Source: Symbiodinium natans (taxonomy: Eukaryota; Sar; Dinophyceae; Suessiales; Symbiodiniaceae). From it: 64,000 bases of DNA. Shown here in pieces: positions 8,463 through 18,200 of this stretch. Made by a program: the position numbers and the translations under genes. Numbering within the stretch: the first letter of the stretch is position 1; each line of letters starts with the position of its first letter. Under the pieces are notes generated by a model. The model ran no database searches, was not told the origin of the DNA, and saw only the letters and a program-made list of their open reading frames with translations. The stretch covers positions 460,283 to 524,282 of the forward strand of contig CAJNDS010000091.1 in the NCBI GenBank assembly GCA_905221605.1, read 5' to 3'.

Positions 8463-10187
8463 TCATTCGAGCAGCTTCTTTCGCGCTGCTATGCACATCG
8501 CCTCAGCCGATTGTGGGGTATTGAGGAGTGCGTTTAAAGCTGCTAGGTTCCGTAAATCCGGGCCGAAGATTCGCCGGAAATCAGCAAGAAAGATGTTGCT
8601 GATTTGGCTGGGGCCTTCTCGTCTCGGTGAGACCAGGCAGTGTAGGTCAATCCCTGGTACCCAAGGCTGTCTCCACAAAAATTGGGTTCTCCACCCTGCC
8701 TTACCGGTGAGGCTTGCCATCCTCTGGGCTGCTGCTCTTGCAATGGATTCCGGAGGGGCAAGTCGTGGCAGTGACTCAGTCCAAGGGTGGTGCCCGACAG
8801 CATGGAACGCCACCACAAAGTCGGTGGAGTGTTCATCGCATTCATGTGCCGCACAATGGAAGAGTTCATCGTCCGACGATGACGCCGCCTCACTTTCACT
8901 GGAGGTCGGGCCACTGCCATCATTGCTCGATTCTTGCCACAAAGAGTGCACACGGGTACACACCACGGCGGGCTCGAGAGCAAGGGCATCAGGGCGGAAA
9001 GGGTCTGTGATGTCAACTCCTGGCGGCCCTAGGTTCCACCGGGAGCGTGCAACTTCATGGGGGATGGCAGCAGGAGCTCTGCAATTCTGAAGCGCTCGTA
9101 AGGCAATCTCATATGAAGATGAGTCTCCCGGAACACCTATAGTGCAAATGTCATGCCCTACTTGTCTCAAGTCGATGGGGACTGTGCTCCATCCCGAAGG
9201 GATGTTGGCCCCTGACAACACAAGCTGCAGCACAGGCAAGTCAGGCAGAGGCCTCCGGAGTACGCGCACTTCAAGGACAGGCTGAACTGTTGAGTGACGA
9301 ATGGCGTCCAGCACAATCTCATGTATGCCCCACGCACTCTCCCTCTTACGCCAACGCACATGATCATGCGTGTCGAAGAAGACGAAAACATCCTGATCTG
9401 GGTGCTCCTCGAGATAACTTCGTATCTCGAGAGCGGGCACAGGAAGCCAGACAGCGACAGGATTGCCTGTTGGCAGTGCAGTCTTTTGCGGTGTCTCCTG
9501 TGAGGGCGGGGCTCCATCTAGCCCGATGTAGTACAGGTGCATTTCTGGTGCCAAGTTTTCATTCACTTGGAGGGCACCACCGCGGTCATGCTGGCAACAA
9601 ACCTGAGCTATAACCGAAGCCTGAGGCAAAATCCCTGAACTCGGCCCGACGTGACTGGGGCCGGCAAGCTGAACACTTCCTTCCCGACATGCCGGATTTG
9701 GCAGTTCAGCTGTGGGAACGGGCGTGCCAAGGCTGTTGAACTGCAGCACAAGAGTGCCCCGAACATGGTGCTCAGTGTTAGGCGCAAAATGCACGTGAGG
9801 CTTTAGCCCATGTTGAAATCTATGTACAACGCTCTTGGCCTTATAGGGGAGGCATTGCTCCTCTCTACCGGCGGGACTGTACAAACTTTCCTGGTTCACA
9901 GCAGTCTGGTGTTCCGACCATTGCCTTGAACGATTCAACTCTGCCTCGACAAACTCCAGTTCCTCATCAGCCTGATCGATCCGGGGATCCCTGAGGGCAG
10001 AGAACTGGAAACCTTGGCTGTCGAAAGCAACTTGGTGTGCGAGCGTCAGAGCCTGAGCAGCTGCACGAAAAGGCGATACGAAGTCCTTTTCCTCGACGAT
10101 GGAGTGCAAAGCATGCACTGAATACTTCTCAACAGCGAGGCTGTTGCTCGCCGGAGGTTCTTGCCCATGGGGTCCCTTGCGGCTCAT
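8463..10187 (-). CDS. LINE ORF2, 574 aa, unknown function
   Basis: The ATG (10185-10187) overlaps the ORF1 stop as ATGA, a layout typical of termination-reinitiation. The frame stays open upstream to about 11552, but that part is only the shadow of ORF1. The product starts MSRKGPHGQE and contains an acidic helix-rich N-terminal third (ADEELEFVEAELNRSRQW) and a later segment with DVFVFFDTHDHVRWRKRE. No known domain is recognised. It ends RKKLLE at a TGA that is in frame with ORF3, so ORF2 and ORF3 may be one protein of about 1600 residues made by readthrough, or one gene broken by a single mutation. Confidence 0.7.
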   Translation of the reverse strand: MSRKGPHGQEPPASNSLAVEKYSVHALHSIVEEKDFVSPFRAAAQALTLAHQVAFDSQGFQFSALRDPRIDQADEELEFVEAELNRSRQWSEHQTAVNQESLYSPAGREEQCLPYKAKSVVHRFQHGLKPHVHFAPNTEHHVRGTLVLQFNSLGTPVPTAELPNPACREGSVQLAGPSHVGPSSGILPQASVIAQVCCQHDRGGALQVNENLAPEMHLYYIGLDGAPPSQETPQKTALPTGNPVAVWLPVPALEIRSYLEEHPDQDVFVFFDTHDHVRWRKRESAWGIHEIVLDAIRHSTVQPVLEVRVLRRPLPDLPVLQLVLSGANIPSGWSTVPIDLRQVGHDICTIGVPGDSSSYEIALRALQNCRAPAAIPHEVARSRWNLGPPGVDITDPFRPDALALEPAVVCTRVHSLWQESSNDGSGPTSSESEAASSSDDELFHCAAHECDEHSTDFVVAFHAVGHHPWTESLPRLAPPESIARAAAQRMASLTGKAGWRTQFLWRQPWVPGIDLHCLVSPRREGPSQISNIFLADFRRIFGPDLRNLAALNALLNTPQSAEAMCIAARKKLLE

Positions 10188-11299
10188 CCACGGGCTTCGC
10201 CAGGGGGCGCGCTGCCGTCCTTCGGCAACGGTAAGCCCTCCATAGTTCTCTCCTCGTCTTGCTCCACGTCGTGTCCTTCGATCTCGCCTGCGCCACGCTT
10301 TCTCCGTGGTGTTCTCGATGCCTCGCGGCCTTCTTGAGTTGCCTCCTTGGCCGCCTTCAAAGCAGACATGACCTTGTCCGTTTGCGCCGCTGTCTGTTCT
10401 CTTTTGGCCCTTCTCGCAGCGAGTCGCTTGTTCTCGTCCTCGATGACCTCGACCACCACTGCCTCGCTGGCTTCGATGGCCTCGTCGCCATCGAGGTCTA
10501 TCACAGGCTCTTTGACATTCGCATGTTTGGCCAGAGAGCTGGATGCCTCTCGCAACCTTGATTGCCATTGATCTTCTGCAACATCCAAGTCCCCGAGGAC
10601 GACATCCCGCTCTTGGAGCTGCGTTTCCACGAGCGCGAGGAGGTCGTTCATGTAGGCAGCCCATCCTGCGCAGTAAGTCGCACGCTCCTGCTGGATACGT
10701 GTGATCTCTCTGTGTGCCTCGGCCTTCCTCGTGACGACCCTGTGCAACTCCCGGTGCTGTGCCCTGCCGTCCTCGTTCTTGTACTTTTCCATCATACCAA
10801 CCAGGTCCGGCGGGAGGTCGTCTCTCTCTCCGACGTGGGAGAGTAGCGCTTCCAGCAGTTTTTTGTCCGGCCCACCAGCGGTCGCACTGGTGGCTTGCGT
10901 TGCCGTCGTCGGCTTTGGCAGGACTGTCGCCGGCGGTGTCGGTGCCGGGGGCAACGCCGAGGACTTGGGGGCCACAGGTGCAGCTGTTGTCTGTGAAACT
11001 GCTCCTGTCTTGGCTTTGCCTTTTCCGGGTGGCTGCCCTTTGCCACCACCTTTGACTTGGCTTGCATCCTTTGCTCGGGCACGCGGAGACCTCGGCCTGC
11101 GTCTTGGGGATTCCCAACGCTGGCCCTGAGCTTCTCCTTTCCAGGGCGGCCTCTCTGGGGCCGTCCAATAAGTGGCGCCCATCTGCGGTTGGCCTTGCCA
11201 GTGCGTGCCACACTTCCCGCAGAAACTTTGCGACAGCTTGTTTTGTTGTTTGCAAGTTGCACACTGCCACGCTTTGCTTCCCGAAGGCATCATGGACAT
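10184..11299 (-). CDS. LINE ORF1: RanBP2-type zinc finger protein
   Basis: Likely nucleic-acid-binding ORF1 protein of the element, about 371 aa from the first ATG (11297-11299). Near the N-terminus W-Q-C-A-T-C then ten residues and C-G-K-C fits the RanBP2 zinc finger (W-x-C-x2-C-x10-C-x2-C), a fold that often binds single-stranded RNA. A basic Gly/Lys/Pro linker follows, then a long charged helical region (about 180-330), then a basic tail with RTPRRKRGAGE. The frame is open without ATG back to about 11545, so a longer non-ATG form is possible. The stop codon overlaps the ORF2 start. Confidence 0.8.
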   Translation of the reverse strand: MSMMPSGSKAWQCATCKQQNKLSQSFCGKCGTHWQGQPQMGATYWTAPERPPWKGEAQGQRWESPRRRPRSPRARAKDASQVKGGGKGQPPGKGKAKTGAVSQTTAAPVAPKSSALPPAPTPPATVLPKPTTATQATSATAGGPDKKLLEALLSHVGERDDLPPDLVGMMEKYKNEDGRAQHRELHRVVTRKAEAHREITRIQQERATYCAGWAAYMNDLLALVETQLQERDVVLGDLDVAEDQWQSRLREASSSLAKHANVKEPVIDLDGDEAIEASEAVVVEVIEDENKRLAARRAKREQTAAQTDKVMSALKAAKEATQEGREASRTPRRKRGAGEIEGHDVEQDEERTMEGLPLPKDGSAPPGEARG

Positions 11300-11928
11300 C
11301 GCCAGTTGCTGCGTCCTGCAGACCAAACTCGAGTCGCTGTGATGCCCAGATAGGCTGCGAAGTGCTGTTTGCACTTCGGCTGGTGAAGGCTGCCTCGCCC
11401 CCAGTGAACGCAATAAGGTTCTGGCCCGGGTTCTCGACCGGCGGGCCTTTCTGTGCCAGCTGGGTTCCCTTACCGGCGTCGTAGCCGTAGAAGGGGATGA
11501 GCCGTCCAGAAAACCAAAAGATGATCCAGCCGAGGGCTCTGTTCATATACACAGAAGCTCACGTGGAAATCCAGTCAGGCGCCACCCTGAACTAAAAGGC
11601 GTAAACACCAGTATAACAAATAGCCGAACCAGGGGCAAAGTGAATTGCAGCCAAGGTTGGCAATGCCGCGAAAGCAGCTGGAAAAAAGGGGCCAGGCGTT
11701 TGGCAGAACGCAGGCAGTGCTGATGCGCAGATCAGAAGGTGATAGGCCGGCAGTCGGCAGCTATCACTACACACGCAATCGGGGGAATGCGGTGTGTTAC
11801 AGAAGGAGGGCGCACGTGCGGACCACCTCCCCTGCAGACGCGGGTCTCTGGGCTTAGACCACGCGTGGGGTTTAAGTCAGGAACAGGGACCACAAAGGGA
11901 AACTACCTGTCCTGAAGCAGAAACGCCT
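11300..11928 (-). other. LINE 5' leader
   Basis: Sense-strand leader between the 5' heptamer array and ORF1. No dinoflagellate spliced-leader sequence and no conserved ORF was seen. It probably holds the internal promoter of the element, but no motif can be pointed to. Confidence 0.45.
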
Positions 11929-11969
11929 AGGGTTTAGGGTTTAGGGTTTAGGGTTTAGGGTTTAGGGTT
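11929..11969 (-). repeat. Telomere-type array at the LINE 5' end
   Basis: Six TTTAGGG units (plus strand) lie directly between the leader and the right target-site duplication. A heptamer array at the 5' end as well as the 3' tail means both termini of the insertion are telomere-like. Confidence 0.8.
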
Positions 11970-11986
11970 ACGATAATATGGGGTTT
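11970..11986. repeat. Target-site duplication, right copy
   Basis: Exact second copy of the 17-mer at 106-122. It is followed by CGGGCTTAGGGTGTATG, while the left copy is followed by the element tail. Confidence 0.85.
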
Positions 11987-12700
11987 CGGGCTTAGGGTGT
12001 ATGTGATAGTAAGGGTACCCTGGTTAAGTTTACCAGGTAATCTAAGACCAACAACAAGGACAAAGGGGTACCACCGGGCTACCAAGGCTCGTACATGTTC
12101 CAGAGTGAGCCCAGCACGGAAAAGGAGTACCGCGCATGTTTCCTGAGCTGTCGTAACCCTGCTCTCCAGTTCCTAACCACCAGAAGCCCCAAAAGACCAA
12201 ATTCAAACTACGAATGCGAGGCCTGCGGAGGTCTATATACCTACGTGCCAGCTGATCAGAGTGATCCTGTATGACTTGTCAGGTTATGGGCAGCACCTGC
12301 ACAAAGTCTGCAGGTTCTACAAGACAGTCAGTTCTTGTGATGTTCCCCCTTCTACAAACAGTCCTTCATCGGGATTCTCGTACCCCCTATTCGAATCCCT
12401 ATTAAGGACTATTAAATATAAAGGGCAACATCGGCTACGCGCTGCCAAAGTACATCGAAGATGCATGTGCATACTGAAGGCCCTAGGCAAAACCGTCACA
12501 GCAATTTTACACCAGGAGCTCTCGCACAGCTAAACCCCTAAACCACCACACCCTTAGACCCCTAGACCCCTAAACCCCTGAACCTCTAAACCTCTAAAGC
12601 CCGTAGACCCGTAGACCCCTAAACCCCGAAACCCCTGGACAACCCCCTAAACTCCTGAACCCCTAAACCCCTACGCCCGAAACCTTCTCTTATATGAGCC
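11987..12700. other. Intergenic or intronic DNA with degenerate heptamers
   Basis: Unique sequence to about 12335, an element-C copy at 12337-12433, then a degenerate C-rich heptamer stretch (12531-12685) with units such as CCCCTAGA and CCCCTAAA. No exon is supported here; the minus-strand BTB transcript would run into this stretch, so it may hold its 3' end or further introns. Confidence 0.4.
12337..12433. mobile_element. Element family C (GATGTTCCCCC ends), diverged copy
   Basis: Starts GATGTTCCCCCTTCTA and ends AAAGGGCAACATC, with the family interior TCCCTATTAAGGACTATTAA. The ends match those at 14038-14148 and 26398-26499 but the right end is degraded. Confidence 0.6.
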
Positions 12701-12708
12701 CCATAAAC

Positions 12709-12832
12709 TTCTCCAAGCATCCGGCCCACAGCCACCACCGTGTGGTTGTCGATGACAGGTTGCAGTTCGTCCTCCATGGCTGCTGCTTTCCGCTTGCCCC
12801 AGCCCCGCAGTAGGCCAAAGAGCTCTTCTTGC
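12709..12832 (-). CDS. BTB gene, candidate 3' exon (BACK-like helix)
   Basis: Open in one frame as QEELFGLLRGWGKRKAAAME followed by VIDNHTVVAVGRMLGE. The ELFGLLRGWGKRK stretch resembles a BACK-domain helix after BTB. Acceptor CTAAG|G at 12833 and donor GAA|GTTTATGG at 12708. High-coordinate side is a G17 run rather than an array. Confidence 0.55.
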
Positions 12833-15179
12833 CTTAGACTCGGGGGGGGGGGGGGGGGACGGGGAGGGAGGAAACCCTAAACCCTAAACCCCTTTCGACT
12901 TTAAGAAGGAGTCTAAGGCCTTAGCGAGTTCTGGAAGGTCCGAAGTTGAGCTCAATATCGGGGCTTTGTTTTCAAGGAGGTTTCCATATCGTTCTGGCCC
13001 ACAACCACTGCGGTCCTGTGAATGGGGAGGGTTGTATGACCCTAAGCTTCCTTAAGATTCCCTAGGTACCCCCCATGAAGCCCCCTCCCTTAAGAAACCT
13101 CTAGGTTTAGGTGTTCGGAGGGTTTAGGATTTGGGGTGTCCCAAAGCCTAGCCCCAAACCCTAAACCCTAAACCCTAAACCGTAATAACAAGCAGGACTC
13201 TCGGCCGAGATGCTCGATGCACAAGAAGGGCGAGCTCAGTACCTGAAGGGTTTAGGGTTTTAGGGTTTAGGGTTCAGGGTTCAGGGTTTAGCCCAAATCC
13301 CAGAGGTCGTGTCTAAACCTTCGTACCTAACTTCATGCACCCGAAACCCAAGCCCTGGAACCTAGCCAGCCAGGGAGGAGGCTGGTACACCCGTGTGACC
13401 CTAAACCCTAAACCCTAAACCCTAAACCCTAGACCCTAAACCCTAAACCCTAAACCTAAACCTAAACCCTAAACCCTAAACCCTAAACCCTAACCTCGAT
13501 TCAGAGCACCAAAAGCCCCAAGCCCCTTTTCGGCCTCGTCCAGGAGACGAGGGCTGATTTGGGGGCGTATGCGCAGGGCGTCCTCCACGGCTGTGGACTC
13601 TGAGTAGGGTTTAGGGTTTAGGGTTTAGTGTTTAGGGTTTAGGCTTTAGGGTTTAGGGGATTCCAAGTGCTTTAAAGAGGGTTTCAGACGTGCTTCAAAG
13701 GGTTAAAACAGGGCTTTAAAGGTTTTTGAGGGTCTTACGTTTAAGGGGTTTAAAGAGGGGTTAACAGTGCTTGAACGGGTTTTAAGAGGGCGTTAACGGG
13801 CTTTAAGGGGCTTTTTCCGGGCTTTTTAAAGGGGGTAGCAATCGCACTGTAGGTTGAAGCCCCCAAAAACCCAAAAAACCTTTCATGACCCTTCAGGGAC
13901 GTAGGGAAGCTTAGGGAGCCTTAGGGAGTATTAGGGACCTAGGGCTCCCCCAAAGGACACCACAAACGCTAAAACCCTTAAACTTGTCCGACCTCGCAGC
14001 GAAGAAGGATCCCAGAGCCCCCTAAATCCCTGAGCCTTGGGATGTTCCCCCTTGCACCAACAGTCCCAAAATTTAGACAGGGACTATAGTAAGGGGTACT
14101 AGAATCCCTATTAAGAACTGTTAGGTATAATTATGGGGGAACATCCCAACCCTGAGCCCCTGAAGAGCCCCGAAGCCTTGTCCTTGGGGGGGTGAAAGCA
14201 GAACGAAAGCACCCAGAAGCAAAAGACGCAGGCCCCCCAGCGCACCGCACTCAACCCTAAACCCCAAAACCTCCTAAACCCTAAACCCAAAACCCAAAAC
14301 CCAAAACCCCCTAACCCTAAACCCCAAACCCCAAACCCTAAACCCTAAACCCTAAACCCTAAACCCTAAACCCTAAGCCCTGGTCCTTGGGGTGAATCAG
14401 AATCTTCTCCAGCGCTTGCAGGCGCAAGTCGGCGTTCTGGCATCGGTCGGCCAGCTGAAGCAGCTCGAAGGCCGTCTCGGGCCTGTTTTTTTTTGTTCGT
14501 TTAAGTTAGGGTTTAGGGTTTAGGGTTTAGGGTTTAGGGTTTAGGGTTTAGGGTTTAGGGTTTAGGGTTTAGGGTTTAGGGTTTAGGGTTTAGGGTTTAG
14601 GGTTTAGGGTTTAGGGTTTAGCCCAAACCCTAGACCCTAAGCCCCTTTCTAGGGTTGGTGTTACAGGACCCCGTCGTGCAAGAGAAGGAGCAAACTTCTA
14701 GTGCCTCGAGACGTACTCAACTAGGATGCCCAGTGACCTAGGAATAAACAGGGTGCCGTGCCCTTTTTTGCTTATAAAGGGTTTGCAATGGAACCGAACC
14801 CCCCCCCCAAAAAAAAAAAAAAACAAAAAAACAGGGAATAAGGGTACTACTGGGCATCCTCGCCAAAGCCTTACAACCACAAAGCCCTAAAACTCAACCC
14901 AAAACTCAACAAACCTGAACAGCGCCAAAGTGCCCTGAACGCTGTAGCCCTAAAACTCCTAAATCCGACCTAGCCTACACCCTACACCCTACACCCTAAA
15001 CCCTAAAGGGTGGATCAACCGCAGATCGAGCCTGAGCTGCTTCTGCACAGCCTGCTTGCAGAGGGCCTGAAGCTTCTCCACCTGCACGGCAGTATCAGCT
15101 GGGGTCAGCCCCTGGGGAAAGGGGAGGAGGGTTTAGGTTTAGGGTTTAGGGTTTAGGGTTAGGGTTTAGGGTTTAGGGT

Positions 15180-15217
<38 letters not shown>

Positions 15218-18200
15218 AGGTTGAGGGTTGAGGGTTGAGGGTTTATAATTTAGGGTTTCGGGTTTAGGGTTTTGGGGTTCAGGGCGGGCAAGCTTGCAAG
15301 CAGGCGAGCCTGGTATTTGTCGGCCAGCATGCCCACCTCCGGCTTACTTGGAGGTTCATGGTGTACTTATAACTGTACTGATAACCATATTATAACTGTA
15401 CTTATAACTGTACTTATAACTGTACTTATAACCATATTAGGGCACTTAAGGGGCGTATAGGTGGGATATAAGTACAGTTATAATTGGTTTATAAATAAGA
15501 TGAACCTCCAGGTAAAGTAAATACCTATACAAATTAAGGGCCCATACTTCAGAACCCCTTAAAGGAGGTTAGGGACCATTTTAAGGGCCCATGAAACTAC
15601 CCTTGGAAAATACTTGCCAGTCAAGGGCTTATGAGGGTCTAGGGTTCAGGGTTTGGGGTTCAAGGTTGCGAGCTTGGGGGTATAGGGTTGTGGACTTAGG
15701 GGAAGGCCTTGTGGGACCTTAAACCCACAACCCCCCCCCCCCAAACCCTAGCCCGAACCTCAAACCCAAAGCCCTAAACCCTAAACAAAGCTGAATACAT
15801 TGCGCCCGTGGCGTTTGACTGTCCAACAAGCCCTCCAGGGGTCGTGCTTTATTAGCATTCTAATTACAATTGTGTCGTTTGTGGAATCGGCCCATTTCAG
15901 GGTTGAGGCTTTACGCTTTGGGATTTGAGGTCAAGGATGGAGGACGGTACCCCAACAAAAACATTCGACATACTGGGTGCCCGCCCTAAGGCGACACATC
16001 CCAAGTAGACGCCCCTGAATGCAAAAGGCAGCCCATGCATGCAACAGGCGACCCACGGAAAGCTAATCCCCAGGGAGACGCCCTTGCCAGGCTACTGTTG
16101 CAACATAGCAAAAAACAAGCAAAACGCACGCGAGACCTAGCGCAGAGTATCGATTCCACATAATGTCGGACGACGGAGATGCACCCTGAAACCCCAATGT
16201 GACGCCTTGCCAGACTCCATGTTGCGAGCACAAGCCAACGTTGCTGGATGCTCAGGGATGAAAGTGTCCATTCCCGACCAAACATTGCGACGCAAACGGT
16301 TTATGGGGTCCGGGCTTAAAGCTGTCGTGTGACACCCGCCAAAGTAGATCACAAATTGGAGAGCTGCCTTGTGACACCTACACGAGACCACAAAGGTAAC
16401 CTAGGTTAAGGAATGTACCAGAACAGAAAACTGCAGGGGGACGCCCTGGCGAGACGCCCACGTGTCGTAAAGATGACTGTGCTATAGCATGCTGCAGTGT
16501 GACGCCTCGCCTTTTGCTTGCGCGAGACGCCTTACATCAACCACCCTCTAGGATTCTCGCTACCTACTTCCGGTGTACTTCCTACAGATGGATCTTTAGT
16601 CTGCGGGCTTAGTTAAACTGTATAGAAACCACAGGGAATCACCCAAACACTCGCCAACCCGAAGCTCCCCAAACCTACCTACAGCAACCTTCATAATCTA
16701 AGGGAAACGTACTTCACTCTATGGACCATTTTTTCAGGGACCCTAAGCCCTAAACCCTAAACCCTAAACCCTAAACCCTAAATCCTAAACCCTAAACCCT
16801 AAACCCTAAACCCTAGCCCTAAACCCTAACCCCCATTGAGGCAGCCTCCACAGCCGTGGCAAGGCTCCCGCGCAGGATCCCGGAGTACAGGAAGCGTAGG
16901 AAAGCCTTCGGGTTTAGGGTTTAGGGTTTAGGGTTTAGGGGTTCGGGTTTAGGGTTTAGGGTTTAGGGTTTAGGGTTTAGGGTTTAGGGTTTAGGGAACC
17001 CTAAACCCGAACCCGAAACCCAAAAACCGGCCGGCCTGAAGCTTGAGAAGTCCCCCTCCACCCCCCTCCTCAGGCTCGGGTTTAGAGGGATTTGGACTTG
17101 TTGGGTTTTGGGGTTCGGGGTTAGGGTTTAGCATACAGTCATCTCTGCATCGGTAGAACTGTACAGTCCCTTTTCATGCCCGATGATAGTGCGGAGCCTT
17201 AGATAAATAGAAAAGGGCATCCAAACAGGCCTCATGATTGCGAGACTTGCCCATAAACGGGACTACATAGGAACCGCTTGACACCCAAATATCTTAAGAT
17301 TTAGGGGTTTAGGAGTTGTTAGGTTTAGGGTTTACGATTTAGGGTTTCGGGCTTAGGGGCAGAGGATTTGGGGTTTAGGGTTTAGGGTTTTACGCTAGAA
17401 CACTGAACACCTCCACATGAGGAGAGCTGCGACCACCCCCCACCCAAATCTTTCAGGGGGCTATTTTGTGGCGTCTGCGCCTCATACACCATAAGGGTTC
17501 CCTAAACCCTAAACCCTGAACCCAAAACCCTAAACTTTGAAGTTTAGGGGGGTTCCTGAAACCCTGAAATTGTTTAGGATCTAACGTCTAGTTTTTTTGG
17601 GGGGAGTGATGGTGAGGGGCCAGTGAGCCTCCACGGTGGTGGCGGAGAAGTCCTGACGAAGGCATTGGGGCCCTCTAAAAATCTCGGAAACTTCCCCCCC
17701 CCCCCCCCTCCCCCAAGTACGCCTAAGGGCCTAAGTGTATTCATTGCAAGGGGCAAGCTTGGGGGCTTTATAGAATTCAGGCCAGGGTTTACGGTTTAGG
17801 GTTTGGGTGTAGGGTTTAGGGTTTAGGGTTTAGGGTTGAGGGTTTAGGGTTTTGTGTTTGGGGCTGCGAGCTTTTGGTTTTTTTTTTGGTTGGGGGGAGG
17901 TTTTTGGCCAACTTTTAGTTCCCTAAACCCCAAGCCCTGAGCCCTGAGCCCTGAGCCCTGAGCCCTGAGCCCTGAGCCCTAATTAAGCCCTAAGCCCTAA
18001 ACCCTAAACTTCAAACCCTGAACCCTAAGCCCCAAGCCCTAAATCCTAAACCCTAAACCCCAGCCCTACACTCCTCGAACTTTTTTTATTGCCTGAGATC
18101 ATCAAGGTGGCCTCAGCCTAAGTTAGGGTTGAGGGTTCAGGGTTTAGGGTTTAAGGTTTGGGGTTTGGGGTTTAGGGTTTAAGGTTTGGGGTTTAGGGTT

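Larger units (their letters stand above)
123..11969 (-). mobile_element. Full-length LINE-like non-LTR retrotransposon with telomere-type ends
   Basis: An 11.85-kb element on the minus strand. In sense order it has a heptamer array, a leader, ORF1 with a RanBP2 zinc finger, ORF2, ORF3, pol (RNase H, APE endonuclease, reverse transcriptase, zinc fingers), a short 3' UTR and a (CCCTAAA)n tail. A perfect 17-bp duplication flanks it. All core catalytic motifs are readable and the pol frame is open for 1688 codons, so the insertion looks young. There are no long terminal repeats. The exact clade cannot be named from sequence alone; APE plus RT places it among APE-type LINEs. Confidence 0.88.

Noticed and set aside
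10188..11552. Upstream extension of the ORF2 frame as coding
   Set aside because: This stretch overlaps ORF1 in another frame, and ORF1 carries the RanBP2 finger; the ORF2-frame translation there is low-complexity and Arg/Gly-rich as expected of a shadow.
123..11969. LTR retrotransposon or retrovirus-like element
   Set aside because: No long terminal repeats, integrase, protease or capsid motifs; an APE endonuclease is present and the termini are heptamer tails with a 17-bp target duplication.
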